A stretch of DNA of 6,774 nucleotides from Candidatus Woesearchaeota archaeon. GTDB taxonomy: Archaea; Nanobdellota; Nanobdellia; Woesearchaeales; UBA10216. The notes beneath the pieces are model-generated. The model was not told the DNA's origin. It saw nothing but the letters and a program-made list of their open reading frames with translations, and did no database searches. The stretch spans positions 1 through 6,774 of the forward strand of contig JAHFTU010000073.1 in the NCBI GenBank assembly GCA_023269295.1. Reading direction: 5' to 3'. This document shows, piece after piece, positions 4,461-6,774 of this stretch (positions are counted from its first letter, which is position 1; every line of letters begins with the position of its first letter). The position numbers and the translations under genes are program-made.

Positions 4461-5141
4461 TTACACTCCGCTTATCAGCTCAAGCAGCGCGCTCTCCGAG
4501 TTTTTGGCCAGCACAACAGAGCTTGCAACGAGTATTCCTTCTGTACCAAGTTCCAGCGCCTTCCGGACGTCTTCCTTGCTGTTTACGCCTGCCCCGCACA
4601 GCACTTTTATGCCGCCATTTATGCTTTTCACGGCAGCCACAGAATCCGAAACAACTTCAGGCTTTGCCTTTGAAACAGAAACCTTCCCGCCGATGAGCTC
4701 AGGTGGCTCAACTGCTATAAAATCTGGGAATGGCGTGAGCGATGCGATTGCTTTTGCCTCCGCAACATTGGCAGCGCATGCCAAAGTCACTAGCTTGGCT
4801 GCTTTTGCCGTTTCAATGCGCTTTGCAATGTCTGTGATCTTGTGCTCTGCATGGTTCAGGAGCGTGCCTGAAGCCCCTGCCACGGCAACAGATTCGGCTG
4901 TTACAAAGCCCGTGGACTTTCCCTGGCCGTTTGCGTCAATGTGCTGCGCAAAAACAGCAACGACTTTAGTGTCAACAGCAGCCGCTACCCTGAATATGTC
5001 AGCTGCCTGCACGGCAACAGCAACTTTTGCCTTGCCTTTTGCTTTCCTTGCAGCTAACTCGCATTGCTTGGCCAGCTTCACTGCGTTCTCGCCAGTGGCT
5101 TCCTTGTACGTTTTGAAATTCACAATTATCAATGGCGCCAT
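4461..5141 (-). CDS. tpiA: Triosephosphate isomerase, archaeal type
   Basis: It interconverts dihydroxyacetone phosphate and glyceraldehyde 3-phosphate in glycolysis and gluconeogenesis. Its 226 aa match the short archaeal (typically tetrameric) form rather than the ~250-aa bacterial form. Visible motifs: VNFKTY with Asn8 and catalytic Lys10, AQHID (65-69), the GTLLNHAEH segment with catalytic His97, VEPPELIGG with catalytic Glu145 and the phosphate-gripping loop, GAGV (183-186), and LVASSVVLAK near the end. The ATG at 5141 places NFK at the usual distance from the N-terminus. No Shine-Dalgarno is seen. An A/T element at 5199-5211 predicts a leader of about 38 nt. The protein is very rich in Ala, Val and Lys, which leaves long stop-free antisense frames that are not genes. 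It forms an operon with the following 76-aa basic protein. Confidence 0.97.
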   Translation of the reverse strand: MAPLIIVNFKTYKEATGENAVKLAKQCELAARKAKGKAKVAVAVQAADIFRVAAAVDTKVVAVFAQHIDANGQGKSTGFVTAESVAVAGASGTLLNHAEHKITDIAKRIETAKAAKLVTLACAANVAEAKAIASLTPFPDFIAVEPPELIGGKVSVSKAKPEVVSDSVAAVKSINGGIKVLCGAGVNSKEDVRKALELGTEGILVASSVVLAKNSESALLELISGV

Positions 5142-5198
5142 TGTAGTATTTGCATTTCTTGGTTGAGCTTCTTCCTAAGAAGGTCATGCTGATGTGAC

Positions 5199-5211
5199 TA
5201 TTAAAATTTAA
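5199..5211 (-). promoter_or_regulatory. Candidate TATA box for tpiA
   Basis: The minus strand reads TTAAATTTTAATA, centred about 64 bases upstream of the tpiA ATG. It predicts a start near 5179 and a leader of about 38 nt. The exact TATA register is ambiguous in this A/T run. Confidence 0.45.
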
Positions 5212-5256
5212 CCATTTCGTGAGCTGTAAAGTTAACGTCACCAAAACTTTGGATAA

Positions 5257-5264
5257 ATATATAA
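5257..5264 (+). promoter_or_regulatory. TATA box for the VOC/PhnB-like gene
   Basis: ATATATAA within GGATAAATATATAAATC is centred about 27 bases before the ATG at 5288, implying a leaderless transcript. It is divergent from the tpiA promoter. Confidence 0.6.
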
Positions 5265-5287
5265 ATCTCAAACATTAATAAAACAAT

Positions 5288-6184
5288 ATGACGACAAAGA
5301 AAATCATGCAAAAAATTGTCCCACATCTATGGTTTGATAAAGAAGCAAAAGAAGCTACAGCGTTCTATGCTTCTCTCTTTGAGAATTCAAAGGTTAAAAA
5401 CATAACAACGATTACCGGCACACCTTCGGGGGACTGTGATGTCGTTACCTTCAATCTTGCAGGGCAGGAATTTATGGCTATCGGCGCAGGACCGTATTTC
5501 AAGCTCAACCCAGCAATATCATTTTTCGTAGTATTTGATAATGAAAAAGAAATAGAAGCTGTGTGGAATAAATTAGTCGATGGGGGCAAAGTGCTTATGC
5601 CGTATAACACCTATCCGTGGGCACACAAATACGGATGGTTGCAAGATAAGTACGGACTCTCATGGCAACTGTCTTGGAGCGAATATCACAAGCTGGAACA
5701 ACAAATCACACCTCTTCTTATGTTTACCAAAGATGTGGCGGGTAAAACAAAAGAGGCTATCGAAACATATACTGGTATTTTCCCTAACTCTAAAACTGAG
5801 ATGGTTGTACCTTACGCGAAAGATGATGGCGACAAAGAAGGATTCATCAAACACTCCCGCTTTACGCTTGATGGACAGAATTTCATGGCGATGGACAGTT
5901 CAATGCCACACGATTTTACTTTCAACGAGGCACTATCATTTGTAGTTAATTGTGACACCCAAGAAGAAATCGATTATTACTGGGGGAAATTATCTGCAGT
6001 TCCTGAGGCTGAACAATGTGGTTGGCTTAAAGATAAATATGGTGTCTCATGGCAGATCGTTCCAAGTGCTATGAATGAGATGATGACGAGCGGTAACAAA
6101 GAAAAGATTGCGCGAGTCACTCAAACATTTCTTAAAATGAAGAAGTTTGACATTAAAACTTTAGAGGACGCGTATAATAAATAA
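5288..6184 (+). CDS. Two-domain VOC superfamily protein (PhnB / 3-demethylubiquinone methyltransferase-like family)
   Basis: The protein has two related glyoxalase/bleomycin-resistance-type (VOC) domains. Domain 1 (about residues 7-135) begins QKIVPHLWFDKEAKEATAFY and ends with GWLQDKYGLSWQL (116-128). Domain 2 (about 146-262) begins ITPLLMFTKDVAGKTKEAIE and ends with GWLKDKYGVSWQI (245-257). The paired W-x-x-D-K-Y-G-x-S-W-Q motifs show internal duplication. Family members are common in bacteria; their substrates are mostly unknown, and the methyltransferase name is historical and not a demonstrated activity. At 298 aa it is a normal double-domain length. ATG 5288 is chosen from the TATA spacing; Met7 (5306) is an alternative where the conserved domain begins. 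Its codons are more A/T-rich at third positions than those of tuf and sepF, which suggests later acquisition. It appears monocistronic and divergent from tpiA. Confidence 0.85.
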   Translation: MTTKKIMQKIVPHLWFDKEAKEATAFYASLFENSKVKNITTITGTPSGDCDVVTFNLAGQEFMAIGAGPYFKLNPAISFFVVFDNEKEIEAVWNKLVDGGKVLMPYNTYPWAHKYGWLQDKYGLSWQLSWSEYHKLEQQITPLLMFTKDVAGKTKEAIETYTGIFPNSKTEMVVPYAKDDGDKEGFIKHSRFTLDGQNFMAMDSSMPHDFTFNEALSFVVNCDTQEEIDYYWGKLSAVPEAEQCGWLKDKYGVSWQIVPSAMNEMMTSGNKEKIARVTQTFLKMKKFDIKTLEDAYNK

Positions 6185-6249
6185 TGGTGGACAAAAACAC
6201 CCCAAAAATTATCACCACTGCCCCGGATGACATTTTTGCTCGATAAAAC
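6185..6249 (+). other. Spacer after the VOC gene
   Basis: The 136 bases between this gene and sepF (6185-6320) hold the sepF promoter in their right half. The left half has no terminator-like hairpin. It can be read as a 20-codon frame (ATG at 6184, overlapping the VOC stop as TAATG, to TAA at 6244-6246), which I do not support as a gene. Confidence 0.3.
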
Positions 6250-6255
6250 ACAAAC

Positions 6256-6263
6256 TTTAAATA
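6256..6263 (+). promoter_or_regulatory. TATA box for sepF
   Basis: TTTAAATA preceded by ACAAAC; ACAAACTTTAAATAT (6250-6264) is identical to the tuf promoter core. The predicted start near 6286 gives a leader of about 35 nt. Confidence 0.75.
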
Positions 6264-6307
6264 TCCGCTTCATTGTGGAGAGTGCAGTAAAATCAATTAA
6301 AAAAGTT

Positions 6308-6313
6308 GAGGGA
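6308..6313 (+). promoter_or_regulatory. Shine-Dalgarno of sepF
   Basis: GAGGGA ends 7 bases before the ATG at 6321. This fixes the sepF start and agrees with a leadered mRNA. Confidence 0.6.
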
Positions 6314-6320
6314 TTGAAAA

Positions 6321-6774
6321 ATGGCTGATTTTTTCTCGAACGTTAAGGCTAAGATAACTGGCATGATGGGCGGAAGGGAGCCTGAGGCCATCGAGCAGGG
6401 CGGCGAGCAGGAGTATGTTGAGCTTGACACCGCCTCTGCAGAGCGCAAGGGCAAAGTCACTGTAAGGCCTTTTGTCATGGATAATTTTCAGGACATCAAG
6501 GTAATTGTTGATTCTCTTAGGGATGGCGGCACAATCTGCGTGATAAATATCAGGCCATTGAAGGACAAGGATATAATAGAGCTGAAGAGGGCAATCAGCA
6601 AGCTCAAGAAGACAACCGATGCAATCTCAGGCGACCTGGCTGGCTTCGGCGATGATTACATCATTGCAACTCCTTCGTTTGCGCAGATTTACAGGGCCAA
6701 GATGGGCGCCACAAGCGTGCAGGCAGAGGAGATGCAGGCAGCAGCCGGTGGCGGCTCGCAGGAAGAGACTTTCT
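6321..6774 (+). CDS. sepF: SepF-like cell division protein (FtsZ membrane anchor), lacking its 3' end
   Basis: SepF links the FtsZ ring to the inner face of the membrane at the division site. The first 16 residues (MADFFSNVKAKITGMM) form an amphipathic helix, the known membrane-targeting element. An acidic, low-complexity linker (17-43) follows. The SepF core (about 44-135) shows KVTVRPF, FQDIKVIVDSLRDGGTICVI, IRPLKDKDIIELKRAISKL, and the hallmark SGDLAGFGDDYIIATPSF (103-120), which corresponds to the family's G-D-x-x-G-x-G-x-x-x-x-x-TP. A Gly/Gln/Glu-rich tail follows, and 151 codons are present without a stop before the window ends. That already equals a full archaeal SepF, so little should be missing. 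The start is set by the Shine-Dalgarno. SepF also occurs in Gram-positive bacteria and cyanobacteria; in archaea it works with FtsZ without an FtsA homologue. Confidence 0.92.
   Translation, partial: MADFFSNVKAKITGMMGGREPEAIEQGGEQEYVELDTASAERKGKVTVRPFVMDNFQDIKVIVDSLRDGGTICVINIRPLKDKDIIELKRAISKLKKTTDAISGDLAGFGDDYIIATPSFAQIYRAKMGATSVQAEEMQAAAGGGSQEETF

Noticed and set aside
4504..5166. 220-codon open frame antisense to tpiA
   Set aside because: It is the mirror of the Ala/Val/Lys-rich TIM gene, which has all catalytic residues. The antisense translation is low-complexity Ser/Ala/Thr without any motif.
6184..6246. 20-codon frame overlapping the VOC stop codon (TAATG)
   Set aside because: Too short to support, no motif, and TAATG overlaps arise easily by chance; noted only because the geometry resembles translational coupling.
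1..6774. CRISPR array, insertion sequence, defence cluster
   Set aside because: No regularly spaced repeats, transposase, nuclease or toxin-antitoxin pair is present; the window is mainly housekeeping genes.

Overview
The window is archaeal. It carries an archaeal/eukaryotic-type elongation factor 1-alpha, an archaeal-type uS10, a short (226-residue) archaeal triosephosphate isomerase and an archaeal SepF. Promoters are TATA boxes of the TTTAAATA type, and one tRNA gene has a splicing-endonuclease-type intron. The lineage cannot be fixed from this window. Compact spacing, several apparently leaderless genes and a tRNA intron at a non-canonical position would suit a small-genome archaeon, but that is inference.

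Layout on the minus strand, read right to left: tpiA (5141-4461), then a small very basic protein gene 3 nt later (4457-4227), then tuf/EF-1alpha (4102-2777) with its own promoter and a strong Shine-Dalgarno. rps10 (1805-1494) and an 86-aa unknown gene (1461-1201) follow. Next come a non-coding AT-rich gap (924-1200), a tRNA gene (923-812), a 144-aa unknown gene (740-306) and the 5' part of prs, PRPP synthetase (197-1). On the plus strand are a frameshifted PP2C-like phosphatase gene (1994-2697), placed between tuf and rps10 and convergent with tuf, a two-domain VOC/PhnB-like protein gene (5288-6184), and the 5' part of sepF (6321 to the window end).

Most genes are housekeeping: translation (EF-1alpha, uS10, tRNA), glycolysis/gluconeogenesis (TIM), nucleotide precursor synthesis (PRPP synthetase) and cell division (SepF as FtsZ membrane anchor). 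tuf and rps10 are normally adjacent in archaea. Here a plus-strand PP2C-like gene, broken by a one-base frameshift and starting in an 18-bp tandem duplication, separates them.

The most unusual locus is the tRNA gene. It folds as a class II (long variable arm) tRNA with a Ser-like G73 acceptor end, but its anticodon is CCT (reads AGG, Arg) and position 8 is A rather than U. A 21-nt intron interrupts the T-loop between positions 59 and 60, with a visible bulge-helix-bulge. AGG encodes highly conserved arginines in the neighbouring prs and tuf genes, so a serine-charged version would mistranslate. No large novel multi-gene system is visible.
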